A stretch of DNA of 64,000 nucleotides from Streptomyces armeniacus (GTDB lineage: Bacteria > Actinomycetota > Actinomycetes > Streptomycetales > Streptomycetaceae). A program made the translations under genes and the position numbers. Under the pieces are notes generated by a model, which did not search any database, had not been told where the DNA came from, and worked only from the letters and a program-made list of their open reading frames with translations. Position 1 is the first letter of the stretch. Each line of letters begins with the position of its first letter. Shown one piece after another: positions 23,709-31,606 of the stretch. The stretch is from the NCBI RefSeq assembly GCF_003355155.1, contig NZ_CP031320.1, positions 6,685,861 to 6,749,860 on the forward strand, in the 5' to 3' direction.

Positions 23709-24440
23709 CTACCCGAACAGGTAGCCGAAGACCACGTCGCCCACCCGCTGGTCGGCGACCTCGACGCCGTTGGCCTCCTCGCGGGCGAACTTGACCGCCT
23801 GCTGCAACTTCTCGACCCGGTCGAGGAGTTCGTTGACGCGGCGGGCCGGGAGCGCGCCGGAGAACTTCACCGTCGTCCACTGGCCGACGGGGATGTCCTC
23901 GTAGTACACCTCGACCTGCGCCGGGTGCTGCTCTGTCGCCTCCGCTTTCACGTGGTTGCGGGGCACCTTCTTCGTACGGACGGTGCGCACCGCCTCCGTC
24001 TTCCAGGAGTCGGTCGACGGGTCGAGCGACCAGGACTCGGCGGCGTCCAGCACGGGCAGCTTCCGCACGAACGCGGCCAGCTCCGTGAGCTGCTTCTCGA
24101 GGAACAGCAGGTACGAGACGGGCACGTCCGTCAGCAGGGTGCGGCCGTCGACGGTGATGTCCGCGCGGGACTCGCGGTTCGCCCAGTCCTTGGTGGCGGT
24201 GACGTCGAACAGCCGGGTCAGGGACTCCGCCGTGTCGCGCAGGACGTCCTCCGCCTTCACCTGGACGCGGGTGGCCTCGGGCGGCAGCTCCTCGCCCTCC
24301 TCGTCTTTGGGCTGGTAGGTCCGCGCAATGCCGGCGAGCAGAGCGGGCTTGTCGAGCCGGCGCCGGACCGCGGTCAGGTCCTGCTGCACCTTGGACTTGA
24401 CGCCCTTCTCCACTGCGATGATCTGATTGAGTTTCGGCAC
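23709..24440 (-). CDS. Conserved actinobacterial DUF protein next to the tRNA-like RNA
   Basis: 243 residues, mostly helical at the N-terminus (LNQIIAVEKGVKSKVQQDLT, KPALLAGIARTYQPKDEEGE). The mixed alpha/beta body includes LLTDVPVSYLLFLEKQLTEL, EAVRTVRTKKVPRNHVKAEA, ATEQHPAQVEVYYEDIPVGQ and ARRVNELLDRVEKLQQAVKF. No enzyme motif, signal or membrane segment is visible. It resembles the uncharacterised DUF7873-type proteins of Streptomyces. GTG 24440 is chosen because AAGG precedes it by eight bases. The tRNA-like RNA lies 264 bases downstream on the same strand, so both could come from one transcript. That makes an RNA-binding or RNA-repair role worth testing. Confidence 0.75.
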   Translation of the reverse strand: MPKLNQIIAVEKGVKSKVQQDLTAVRRRLDKPALLAGIARTYQPKDEEGEELPPEATRVQVKAEDVLRDTAESLTRLFDVTATKDWANRESRADITVDGRTLLTDVPVSYLLFLEKQLTELAAFVRKLPVLDAAESWSLDPSTDSWKTEAVRTVRTKKVPRNHVKAEATEQHPAQVEVYYEDIPVGQWTTVKFSGALPARRVNELLDRVEKLQQAVKFAREEANGVEVADQRVGDVVFGYLFG

Positions 24441-24543
24441 GGACGGCACCTTACCGGCCGTGCTCTCCGCGTTTCGAACGGGATTCCGCCGGCGGCGCTG
24501 AGCGCGTGTGTACGCCCCGCGGACTGGCCCCGCTCGCGATTCC

Positions 24544-24557
24544 CTGACTAGAGTCAG
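24544..24557 (+). promoter_or_regulatory. Operator over the -10 of the MarR-GNAT gene
   Basis: CTGACT-AG-AGTCAG is an inverted repeat that contains TAGAGT (24549-24554), a good -10 box. It ends three bases before the ATG at 24561. The transcript would be leaderless and the palindrome ideally placed for autorepression by the MarR domain. Confidence 0.6.
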
Positions 24558-24560
24558 AGA

Positions 24561-25454
24561 ATGGATCCGGCACAGATCGACCAGGTGCGGCGGTTCAACC
24601 GCACCGTCACCGAACGCGTGGGCGTGCTCCACGACCACTACCTGGGCCGCGGGCGGCCCGTCGGCGAGGCCCGGCTGCTGTGGGAGATCGACGGGCGCGG
24701 CCAGGACGTACGGCGGCTGCGCGAACGCCTCGGGCTCGACTCCGGTTACGTCAGCCGGCTGCTGCGCTCCCTGGAGGCCGACGGCCTGGTGACCGTGGAG
24801 CCGCTGCCCCGCGACCGGCGCGTGCGCACCGTACGGCTCACCGACGCGGGCCGTACGGAGCGCGCCCTGCTCGACCGGCGCAGCGACGAACTGGCCTGCT
24901 CCCTGCTGGAGCCGCTCAACACCGGTCAGCGCGCCCGGCTGACCACCGCCATGGCCGAGGTCGACCGGCTGCTGACCGCCGCGACGGTCACGCTGGACGC
25001 CGTGGACCCGGACCAGCCGGACGCCGAGCACTGCCTGCGGTCGTACTTCACCGAGCTGCAGGAGCGCTTCGACACCGGCTTCGACCCGGCCCGCAGCCTG
25101 CTGCCCGACGCGGGTGAACTCCGGCCTCCGCACGGCCTGTTCCTCGTCGCCCGGCTGCACGGCGAGCCCGTCGGCTGCGCCGGGCTGAAGCTGCCGGCCG
25201 GCGCACCGGCGGAGATCAAGCGCATGTGGGTCGCGCCCCACGCACGCGGCCTGGGCCTCGGCCGCCGGTTCCTCGCCGAGCTGGAGGCGCGCGCCGCCCG
25301 GCACGGCTGCGACGTGCTGCGCCTGGACACCAACAAGGCGCTCAGCGCGGCGATCGGGCTGTACCACGCGTACGGGTTCGAGGAGGTCGCCGCCTTCAAC
25401 GACGAGCCGTACGCCCACCACTGGTTCGAGAAGCGGATCGGACGGTCCGGCTGA
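24561..25454 (+). CDS. MarR regulator-GNAT acetyltransferase fusion
   Basis: 297 residues in two parts. Residues ~1-145 are a MarR winged helix (GEARLLWEIDGRGQDVRRLR, LGLDSGYVSRLLRSLEADGL, VTVEPLPRDRRVRTVRLTDA). Residues ~150-297 are a GNAT domain (HGLFLVARLHGEPVGCAGLK, MWVAPHARGLGLGRRFLAEL with the acetyl-CoA P-loop RGLGLGRR, and DTNKALSAAIGLYHAYGFEE). Such fusions are common in Streptomyces and are thought to couple sensing of a small molecule to its acetylation; the substrate is unknown. There is no Shine-Dalgarno and a -10 box lies seven bases upstream, so translation is probably leaderless. A palindrome covers the promoter. Confidence 0.92.
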   Translation: MDPAQIDQVRRFNRTVTERVGVLHDHYLGRGRPVGEARLLWEIDGRGQDVRRLRERLGLDSGYVSRLLRSLEADGLVTVEPLPRDRRVRTVRLTDAGRTERALLDRRSDELACSLLEPLNTGQRARLTTAMAEVDRLLTAATVTLDAVDPDQPDAEHCLRSYFTELQERFDTGFDPARSLLPDAGELRPPHGLFLVARLHGEPVGCAGLKLPAGAPAEIKRMWVAPHARGLGLGRRFLAELEARAARHGCDVLRLDTNKALSAAIGLYHAYGFEEVAAFNDEPYAHHWFEKRIGRSG

Positions 25455-25475
25455 GGGGCACGGGCTGCGGGGCGG

Positions 25476-25502
25476 GAGGCGCGGGGCGGGGCGGGGCGCC
25501 TC
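25476..25502. terminator. Bidirectional terminator between convergent genes
   Basis: GAGGCGC and GCGCCTC form a 7-bp stem around a G-rich 13-base loop in the 56-base gap between the converging MarR-GNAT and XRE-cupin genes. There is no T-run. Confidence 0.4.
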
Positions 25503-25510
25503 GGTGGCCC

Positions 25511-26161
25511 TTACCGCGCCGTGCCTCCCGTACCTCCCCGCCCTTCGCCGGACTCCGGCGGACGCGCCCCGTCGCGCACATGCGCACGCACCCCTTGCAG
25601 GCCGAACAGGATGAGCAGCTCGACCGCCCCGCCGTCGGCGCTGCCCAGCCAGTGCGGCATGGACGTGTCGAACTCGGCGGCCTCTCCGGGCGGCAGCGTC
25701 ATGTCGCGCTCCCCTACGACCAGCCGCAGCCGGCCGTTGAGCACGTACAGCCACTCGTGGCCCTCGTGCGTCTGCGGGGTCGGTTCGAGGGGTTCCGGCC
25801 GGGCCGGGATGATCATTTTGAACGCCTGTGTGCCGCCGGGCCGCCGGGACAGCGGCACGAAGACCATCCCGAAGCGCCGTATCGGCTTCAGGTGGATACG
25901 GGGGTCACCGGTGCGCGGGGCGCCGACGAGGTCGTCCAGCGGAACGTCGTAGGCGCGGGCGAGCGGCAGCAGCAGCTCCAGGGTCGCCCGGCGCTGCCCG
26001 CTCTCCAGCCGGGACAGGGTGCTCTCCGACACCCCGGTCGTCACCGCGAGGTCGGCGAGGGTGATGCCGCGCTCGCGCCGCAGGGCCCGCAGCCGCGGGC
26101 CCACAGCGCCGAGTACGTCCGCCGTGCCGCCGTCCGGTCCGCCGGCTGATCCGTTTTCCAT
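25511..26161 (-). CDS. XRE-family regulator with C-terminal cupin
   Basis: 216 residues. Helix-turn-helix at ~15-70: VGPRLRALRRERGITLADLA, VTTGVSESTLSRLESGQRRA. The cupin sensor domain follows at ~105-195: PQTHEGHEWLYVLNGRLRLV, GERDMTLPPGEAAEFDTSMP, HWLGS. This is the PuuR/MppR-type architecture, in which the cupin binds a small ligand. ATG 26161 is used; the frame opens upstream to 26242 but lacks support. It is divergent from the methyltransferase gene with an inverted repeat at 26170-26186, suggesting it controls itself and the neighbouring methyltransferase-DinB pair. Confidence 0.88.
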   Translation of the reverse strand: MENGSAGGPDGGTADVLGAVGPRLRALRRERGITLADLAVTTGVSESTLSRLESGQRRATLELLLPLARAYDVPLDDLVGAPRTGDPRIHLKPIRRFGMVFVPLSRRPGGTQAFKMIIPARPEPLEPTPQTHEGHEWLYVLNGRLRLVVGERDMTLPPGEAAEFDTSMPHWLGSADGGAVELLILFGLQGVRAHVRDGARPPESGEGRGGTGGTAR

Positions 26162-26169
26162 GCCGCCAA

Positions 26170-26186
26170 CTTGCCATAACCGCAAG
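26170..26186. promoter_or_regulatory. Inverted repeat in the XRE/methyltransferase intergenic
   Basis: CTTGC-CATAACC-GCAAG is a perfect 5-bp inverted repeat nine bases from the XRE-cupin start and 83 bases before the divergent methyltransferase start. Its position fits autoregulation by the XRE protein. Confidence 0.4.
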
Positions 26187-26268
26187 ATTTCTCGCCAGAT
26201 CCGGCCCGTCCGGCGAGGCTGACCGCATCCCGACCGGCGCATGACCGGCCCCGACCGAAGGAGACCTG

Positions 26269-26895
26269 ATGAGTACGACCGACGCGGTCACGTTCTGGGA
26301 CGGCGTGTACGCCGCCCGCCCGGCAGCCGGCGAGCCGCGGCCCAACGCCCTCCTCGTCGAGGCGGTCACCGACCTGCCGCCCGGCGACGTGCTGGACCTC
26401 GGATGCGGCAACGGCGGCGACTCGCTGTGGCTGGCACGCCGCGGGTGGCGGGTCACCGCCGTCGACATCTCCGCCGTGGCGGCCGACCGGCTCACCGAGC
26501 GCGCCCGCGCGGCCGGTCTCGGCGACCGGATCACCGCCGTACGGCACGACCTGCACGAGTCGTTCCCGCCCGGCCGGTACGACCTGGTGTCCGCCCACTA
26601 CCTCCACACCCCCTACGACCTGGACAGGACCGCCGTCCTGCGCGTGGCCGCGGAGCGGCTGCGCCCGGACGGGCGGCTGCTGGTCGTCGACCACGGCTCC
26701 ACCGCGCCGTGGTCGTGGAACCAGGACCCCGACGTCCGGTACCCGAGCCCGCAGGAGGTCGCGGCGGGCATCGACCTGGACCCGGCGGTGTGGACGGTCG
26801 AGCGGGCCGAGGCCTCCCGCCGGATGGCGAACGGACCCGACGGGAGCACCGCCGAGGTCACCGACCACGTCCTGTGCGTACGCCGGGCCGCCTGA
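26269..26895 (+). CDS. Class I SAM-dependent methyltransferase
   Basis: 208 residues. Motif I is VLDLGCGNGGDSLWLARRGW (about 45-64), then VDISAVAADRLTERA, RHDLHESFPPGRYDLVSAHY and LRPDGRLLVVDHGS. This is the small Methyltransf_25/11 type, similar to tellurite-resistance-like or thiopurine-type methyltransferases. The N-terminal FWDGVYAARPAAGEPRPNAL is typical of this subgroup. GAAGGAGACCTG precedes ATG 26269. It is followed after 38 bases by the DinB gene, likely one operon, and faces the XRE-cupin regulator. Confidence 0.88.
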   Translation: MSTTDAVTFWDGVYAARPAAGEPRPNALLVEAVTDLPPGDVLDLGCGNGGDSLWLARRGWRVTAVDISAVAADRLTERARAAGLGDRITAVRHDLHESFPPGRYDLVSAHYLHTPYDLDRTAVLRVAAERLRPDGRLLVVDHGSTAPWSWNQDPDVRYPSPQEVAAGIDLDPAVWTVERAEASRRMANGPDGSTAEVTDHVLCVRRAA

Positions 26896-26933
26896 GCCCG
26901 GCGCGGACGCCCCCAGTGAAAGGCAGGACCGCC

Positions 26934-27428
26934 ATGCCCACCGCATCCCGCCGCCGCGGCGACACCCCGCCGCCCCGTACCGGCGGCACCGAGGCCGAGA
27001 CCCTGCGCGGGTTCCTCGACTACCTGCGGGCCTCGGTCGCCGCGAAGGCCGAGGGCGTACCCGAACCCCAGGTCCGTACGCCCGGGGTGCCGTCGGGCAC
27101 GAACCTGCTCGGGCTGCTCAACCACCTCACGTACGTCGAACGCGCGACGTTCCTCGGCGAACAGGTCACCGACTGGAAGGCGACGTTCCAGGCCGGGCCG
27201 GAGGACAGCGCGGCCGAAGTCGTCGCCCGCTACCGGGAATCCGTCGAGCGTGCGAACAGCGTTCTCGACGGGTGCGCCGACCTCAGCGCACCCCTCCCGC
27301 GGGCGCGGCCTGGGCGGGCCGCGCCCAGCGTCCGCTGGGCGCTCACCCACATGATCGAGGAGACCGGCCGCCACGCGGGTCACGCGGACATCCTCCGCGA
27401 GCTGATCGACGGGGCGACGGGGCGCTGA
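26934..27428 (+). CDS. DinB/DUF664-family protein
   Basis: 164 residues, four-helix DinB fold. The histidines are placed as in thiol S-transferases: LGLLNHLTYVERATFLGEQV, and LTHMIEETGRHAGHADILRE at the end. The C-terminal motif is nearly identical to that of the DinB protein at 15972-16595, so the two are paralogues. Ribosome-binding site AAAGGCAGGACCGCC precedes ATG 26934. It is probably cotranscribed with the methyltransferase. The metal site is plausible; the substrate is unknown. Confidence 0.88.
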   Translation: MPTASRRRGDTPPPRTGGTEAETLRGFLDYLRASVAAKAEGVPEPQVRTPGVPSGTNLLGLLNHLTYVERATFLGEQVTDWKATFQAGPEDSAAEVVARYRESVERANSVLDGCADLSAPLPRARPGRAAPSVRWALTHMIEETGRHAGHADILRELIDGATGR

Positions 27429-27490
27429 CCCCGCCTGGGTACGCGGGGGCGGCGCCCGCGCGCCCTTGTGCCCGGGCGCGCTTGTGCCCG

Positions 27491-27538
27491 ACCGCTCGAC
27501 CGCTCGACCTGCTCGACCCGCTCGACCCGCTCGACCCG
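27491..27538. repeat. Tandem nonamer repeat
   Basis: The unit CGCTCGACC, with minor variation, is repeated five times in a row just upstream of the GNAT gene start. A nine-base period would keep reading frame, but the stretch lies before the chosen start codon. Confidence 0.75.
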
Positions 27539-27564
27539 CGATCTTCGGGTGGCACTATCGGGCC

Positions 27565-28401
27565 ATGAACGATGACCCGCTGATGACCCGCGCGCGCGGC
27601 CTGTGGGAGCAACTGGCCGCCGTACCGGTGTCGTTCCCGCCGGACGGCGGCGCCGTGTTCGCCGCCTCGCCAGACTCGCGGCTGTGCCCGCCCGGCTGGG
27701 CGGGAGTGGTGCGACTGGGCGACGCGGCGCTCGTCACGGCCCCGGACGAGGCCCAGGCTCGTACGCTCCGCCGGGCCCTGGGCGACGCGCGGGCGGAGGC
27801 TCTCGTACGGCCGGACGAACTGCGGGCGCGGGTGCCGGTGCCGGTGACCGACGTGCTCGGCCCCGCCACCCTGGCGTATCTCGCGGGCCACGGCTTCCGT
27901 CCGGCGGAGGGCGGGGGCTCGGTCGCGCGTACGCAGCCGGGCGCCGCCGTGCTGCGGGCGCTGACGGAGGCGGCGGGACCGGAGGACGCGGACGAGAGCG
28001 CCCTCGACGAGATCGACTCCCCCGCCTTCGTGCTGCGCGAAGGCGGGGCCGTCGTAGCCGCGGCCGGTTACCGGACGTGGCCTGCCTCGACGGCGCACCT
28101 GTGCGTGCTGACCGACCCGCGGCGACGCGGGCGCGGCCTGGCCCGGCAGGTGGCCTCGGCGGCCACCGCCCACGCGCTCGACGCCGGCCTGCTGCCGCAG
28201 TGGCGTGCACGCCCGGAGCCGTCCCGGCGGGTGGCCGCGGCGCTCGGTTTCCGTGAGCTGGGCGGCCAGTTGAGCATCCGCCTGGGCACGGAGCAGGACG
28301 CCGCACCCGCCCCCACCGAAGGGCGGAACACCCGCCCCCCTCCCTCCCGCCCGCGGACGGCGGGCGCGTGGTCGTCGCGGCGGGCCGGCTGGTGCGGGTG
28401 A
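27565..28401 (+). CDS. GNAT N-acetyltransferase with an altered C-terminus
   Basis: 278 residues as read. An N-terminal half of GNAT_acetyltr-like type (VRLGDAALVTAPDEAQARTL) is followed by a GNAT core at ~170-245: VAAAGYRTWPASTAHLCVLT, DPRRRGRGLARQVASAAT (acetyl-CoA loop R-R-x-R-G-L-A), and VAAALGFRELGGQLSIRLG. After this point the frame runs another ~28 Pro/Arg-rich residues into the truncated glycosyltransferase sequence. The native stop was therefore probably lost in the same deletion. No Shine-Dalgarno is obvious before ATG 27565. Confidence 0.8.
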   Translation: MNDDPLMTRARGLWEQLAAVPVSFPPDGGAVFAASPDSRLCPPGWAGVVRLGDAALVTAPDEAQARTLRRALGDARAEALVRPDELRARVPVPVTDVLGPATLAYLAGHGFRPAEGGGSVARTQPGAAVLRALTEAAGPEDADESALDEIDSPAFVLREGGAVVAAAGYRTWPASTAHLCVLTDPRRRGRGLARQVASAATAHALDAGLLPQWRARPEPSRRVAAALGFRELGGQLSIRLGTEQDAAPAPTEGRNTRPPPSRPRTAGAWSSRRAGWCG

Positions 28402-29045
28402 AGAGGTACGACGTGCTGATCAGGGCGTTCGCCACGGTGGCGGCGCGGCATCCCGACTGGCAGCTGCGCATCTACGGGCGGGGCGAGGAGCACGGCGGGC
28501 TGCGGGACCTCATCGACGAACTCGGCCTCTACAACAACGTCTTCCTGATGGGCCTCGCCAGCCCGATGGAGGCCGAGTGGGTCAAGGGCTCGATCGCCGC
28601 GTCGACTTCGGACGTCGAACCGTTCGGCATGACCCTCGTGGAGGCGATGCGCTGCGGGCTGCCCGTCGTCAGCACGGACTGCCCACACGGGCCGGGCGAG
28701 ATCATCGAGGACGGCGCGGACGGCAGGCTGGTGCCGGTCGGGCGGCCGGACGCGTTCGCCGCCGCCCTGCTGGAGCTGATCGAGGACGACGAGAAGCGCC
28801 GCCGTATGAGCCGTACGGCGCTGGAGAGTTCGCGGCGCTACTCCCCGGAACGCGTCGTCGCGCGCGCGGAGCGGCTTTTCGGCACGCTTACGGAGGCGAA
28901 GTCCGCGGGCCGGCCCGCCGCCGCGGTGCCGGCGGGCCCGCAGCCCGCGGGGCGGGCGCTGGTGAGGGGCTCGTACGCCGCGCGGGACACCGCTGTCGAG
29001 GCTGTCGACACCGTCCTGCGAACCCTGTGGAAGGCCGCGAGGTGA
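28368..29045 (+). pseudogene. N-terminally truncated GT4 glycosyltransferase
   Basis: 225 residues beginning in the middle of a GT-B fold. Only the nucleotide-sugar-binding half is present: VAAGRLVRVKRYDVLIRAFA, LRIYGRGEEHGGLRDLIDEL, ASTSDVEPFGMTLVEAMRCG (the E-x7-E motif region), PVVSTDCPHGPGEIIEDGAD. Normal family members have about 180 further residues before VAAGRLV. Upstream sequence in this frame is not protein-like and overlaps the end of the GNAT gene. I infer a deletion that fused the two. The downstream overlap (GTGA, 29042-29045) with the next gene is the normal coupling of the original pair. Confidence 0.75.
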
Positions 29046-30037
29046 CTGTGGAAGGCGTCGAGGAGACCGCAACGGAGGCCGCGGCCGCGGAGGGTGCCGC
29101 CGCCGAGGCCGCTCTCGGGGACGCGTCCGCCGACTGCACGGTGGACGGCGCAGGCAGGCTCGTGCTGCGCCTGTCCGCGCCCGCACTGGCCCCCACCGCC
29201 CGCCCGCGGTTGCTCTTCGTGCTGCGCACCCCCGACGCACGCGCCGACGAGACCGGCCACGTACTGGACCTGGCACGCCGGGACGACGGCCGCTGGCACG
29301 CCACCCTCGGAGCGGAACCGGTTCTCGCCGAGGGCCGCTGGGACCCGTACCTCGTCGACGGCCTCCCGGACGGCGAGCCGCGCCGCCGCCTCCGCCCCGG
29401 GCTGCTGGACCTGCGCGCGCTGGTCGGACGCGAACCGGCGGACGGAACGGCGGACGGTGAGCGGCCGTTGGCCGTACGGCTCCCCTACGTCACCGTGGAC
29501 CGGCGTCTCGCCGTGCGCACGTGGCTCCGTACGGCGCACGCGGAGGCGGGCGAAATCCGCGTCGGCGACCACGCGTTGACGGTGTGCGGCCGGCTGTACG
29601 GCGCACGGCTGGGCGACGGCGCGGCCGCGCTGCTGCGCCGCCGGGGCGCGGGCACGGTCCGGGAGGCCGCGCTGCGGGCAGACGGCGCGCACGACTTCAC
29701 GTTCACCGTGGACCACCGAGACCTGCTGGCCGAACGCGGTCCCGGCCCCGGCGGGGACGGGGACGCGGGCCTCGACGTGTGGGACGCCTTCGTACGGCCG
29801 GAGGCGGCGGCACCCGGGAACCCTCCGTCGCGCTGGGTACGGGTCGGGCGGCTGCTGGACGACGTACTGGACCGCAAGAACGTCTTCGTGTACCCGGCCC
29901 GCACTCTCGACGGCGTACGCGTACGCCCGTACTACACCGTCGACAACGAACTCGCCGTCGAACTGGCCCCGGTGCCCGGCAGCACAGCCGCGTCCGGCGT
30001 CCGGCGCGGCGTGCTGGCGCGGCTGCGCCGCCGCTAG
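29042..30037 (+). CDS. Unknown protein coupled to the glycosyltransferase
   Basis: 331 residues from GTG 29042, which overlaps the glycosyltransferase stop. Composition and rhythm suggest a beta-rich protein: GAGRLVLRLSAPALAPTARP, LLFVLRTPDARADETGHVLD, RWHATLGAEPVLAEGRWDPY, PYVTVDRRLAVRTWLRTAHA, RLLDDVLDRKNVFVYPARTL, RPYYTVDNELAVELAPVPGS. No signal peptide, membrane helix or catalytic motif is seen. Proteins of this shape accompany GT4 enzymes in Streptomyces polymer-glycosylation loci and are usually annotated only as transferase. With its partner truncated, its present function is doubtful. Confidence 0.7.
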   Translation: MTVEGVEETATEAAAAEGAAAEAALGDASADCTVDGAGRLVLRLSAPALAPTARPRLLFVLRTPDARADETGHVLDLARRDDGRWHATLGAEPVLAEGRWDPYLVDGLPDGEPRRRLRPGLLDLRALVGREPADGTADGERPLAVRLPYVTVDRRLAVRTWLRTAHAEAGEIRVGDHALTVCGRLYGARLGDGAAALLRRRGAGTVREAALRADGAHDFTFTVDHRDLLAERGPGPGGDGDAGLDVWDAFVRPEAAAPGNPPSRWVRVGRLLDDVLDRKNVFVYPARTLDGVRVRPYYTVDNELAVELAPVPGSTAASGVRRGVLARLRRR

Positions 30038-30044
30038 GGGGTGT

Positions 30045-30860
30045 TCAGTCCTTCGCGAGGACGAAGGACGTACGGGCCGCCTTCAGCCCCTTGATCTCCG
30101 CCTCCACCAGGTACGTGTCCGCCTTGGCCGAACCGGCGGGCGCCTTCGCGCACTCGGGCTTGCTGTGCTTGCGGTCCCACGTCAGGGTCTGGACGGTCGA
30201 ACCCTTCGCGGGCACCTGCACGTAGGCCGTCGCACGGCTGGGCGGGCAATCGGCGGAAGACCAGATCCGCTCGTCGTCGGAGTCGGAGACGGTGACGACG
30301 GTCGCCGTACGGCCGAGGTTGATCCGGCAGTCGTCGCTGCCGGAGTTCTTCACGGTCAGCTTGAACTCGGGCTTGTCGTCCGGCGCGTACTCGTTCTTGA
30401 CGCTGCTCAGCGTCACCGTCACCGAGCCGGAGCCGCAGACGGACAGACCCGTACCGGCGGGCAGGGCGCCACCGCCCGTGACGCTGCCGCTGGAACCGGA
30501 GAGAGCACCGCCGCCCGCCGTACCGCCGGACTCGCCTCCCCCGTCGGCGCCGCCGTCCGCGCCCTCGTCGCCACCGCCACCGCCCGAACCGGCACCGCCG
30601 TCCACCTCGTCCCTGCCGCCGGGGCGGTCGCTGACGGGCGGCTTGGACGTGGTGGGGCCGGGCGTGATGGAGTCGGTCGGTCCCTGACCGTCCGGTCCGC
30701 CCTTGCCTCCCGCCTCGCTGCGGTCGTCGCTGTCACCGCCCATGTTCAGCGCCCAGACGACGAGCAGGACAAGCAGGGCGAGGATGGACAGCGCAACTGC
30801 CCTCCGCCGCCAGTAGATGGAGGAGGGAAGCGGCCCGATCGGATTGCGCAGAGATCCCAC
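30045..30860 (-). CDS. Single-pass membrane protein with secreted Ig-like domain
   Basis: 271 residues. A short basic cytoplasmic N-terminus is followed by a transmembrane helix (about 20-40, AVALSILALLVLLVVWALNM). A ~100-residue Gly/Ser/Pro/Asp linker rich in low complexity comes next. Then a ~125-residue beta-sandwich-like domain holds Cys (GLSVCGSGSVTVTLSSVKNE, KLTVKNSGSDDCRINLGRTA, SSADCPPSRATAYVQV, KPECAKAP), similar to DUF4232-type extracytoplasmic domains. GTG 30860 has AAGG seven bases upstream. It is convergent with the preceding gene and divergent from the PAP2 phosphatase gene. Widely conserved in Streptomyces as far as I recall; function unknown. Confidence 0.8.
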   Translation of the reverse strand: MGSLRNPIGPLPSSIYWRRRAVALSILALLVLLVVWALNMGGDSDDRSEAGGKGGPDGQGPTDSITPGPTTSKPPVSDRPGGRDEVDGGAGSGGGGGDEGADGGADGGGESGGTAGGGALSGSSGSVTGGGALPAGTGLSVCGSGSVTVTLSSVKNEYAPDDKPEFKLTVKNSGSDDCRINLGRTATVVTVSDSDDERIWSSADCPPSRATAYVQVPAKGSTVQTLTWDRKHSKPECAKAPAGSAKADTYLVEAEIKGLKAARTSFVLAKD

Positions 30861-31002
30861 GCGGAAACCTTACGAGACTTGCCCCCCGGCACAGAGCCGT
30901 ACCCGCCGCTTCAATCCCGCAACTTTTGTGATGAGAGTGATGAGCGAAGCGATGAGTGGGCAATGAGCGGGGCGATCTCCCGGCTCCCGCCGGGACCTTG
31001 CC

Positions 31003-31022
31003 GACCTGACGAAAGTCAGGTC
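31003..31022. promoter_or_regulatory. First copy of the TGAC-GAAA-GTCA site
   Basis: GACCTGAC-GAAA-GTCAGGTC is a perfect 8-bp inverted repeat about 20 bases upstream of the first PAP2-like codons. The 19-base core CCTGACGAAAGTCAGGTCC recurs exactly at 34110-34128, upstream of the histidine-kinase gene. A shared site at both ends of this block suggests binding by the encoded response regulator. Confidence 0.6.
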
Positions 31023-31159
31023 CGCACCCCGTCGTTCGCTCGGAGGGCGGGCTCGTCCTGCTGGTCGCCCTGCTGGCGCTGGCCTGCCTGCGTTCGGCCC
31101 GGAGCGCCAACGGCCCGTACGGACGCGCCGCCGCGCTGCTCGCGGCGTGCGCGCTCGTC

Positions 31160-31606
31160 GTGGCGTACGGACTCAGCGAGGTCGTCAAGCTGCTGGTCGC
31201 GGAGGAGCGTCCGTGCCGCGCCGTGCCCGACGCGGCGCCGCCCCTCGCGGCCTGTCCCGCGTCCGGCGACTGGTCGTTCCCGAGCAACCACGCCACGCTC
31301 GCGCTGGCGGCGGCGACCGGAGTGGCGCTGCTGTGGCGGGGGTTGGCGTGGCTGGCAGTGCCGGTGGGGTTGCTGACGGCGTTCTCGCGGGTGTTCGTCG
31401 GGGTGCACTATCCGTTCGACGTGCTGGCGGGCGGTCTGCTCGGGGCGACCGTTGCCGCGCTGTGCGCGAGCGAGCCGCTCGTGCTGCACGGTGCCCGGCT
31501 GCTCCTACGCCGCCGCGCGACCGCATCCGCGACCGCGACTCCGACGGCGACCTCGACCGCATCCGCCAACGCACCCGGGCGGGATCACACCAACCCCGCC
31601 TCGTAG
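31160..31606 (+). CDS. PAP2-family phosphatase, apparently N-terminally truncated
   Basis: Coding similarity extends from about 31043 (EGGLVLLVALLALACLRSAR...) to the stop at 31606, but no start codon occurs in frame before GTG 31160. The PAP2 signature is intact: KLLVAEERPCR (K-x6-RP), DWSFPSNHATLA (PSGH-type, SNH here) and SRVFVGVHYPFDVLAGG (SR-x5-H-x3-D). These are the catalytic residues of lipid-phosphate phosphatases of the membrane. A full family member would have one or two more helices at the N-terminus. Either the start is non-canonical, or the front of the gene was lost when the operator site at 31003 was joined to it. It overlaps the response-regulator gene on the other strand by 22 bases. 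Confidence 0.7.
   Translation: MAYGLSEVVKLLVAEERPCRAVPDAAPPLAACPASGDWSFPSNHATLALAAATGVALLWRGLAWLAVPVGLLTAFSRVFVGVHYPFDVLAGGLLGATVAALCASEPLVLHGARLLLRRRATASATATPTATSTASANAPGRDHTNPAS

Noticed and set aside
27491..27538. CRISPR-like short repeats
   Set aside because: The repeats are nine bases, directly adjacent and without spacers; no cas genes are in the window.
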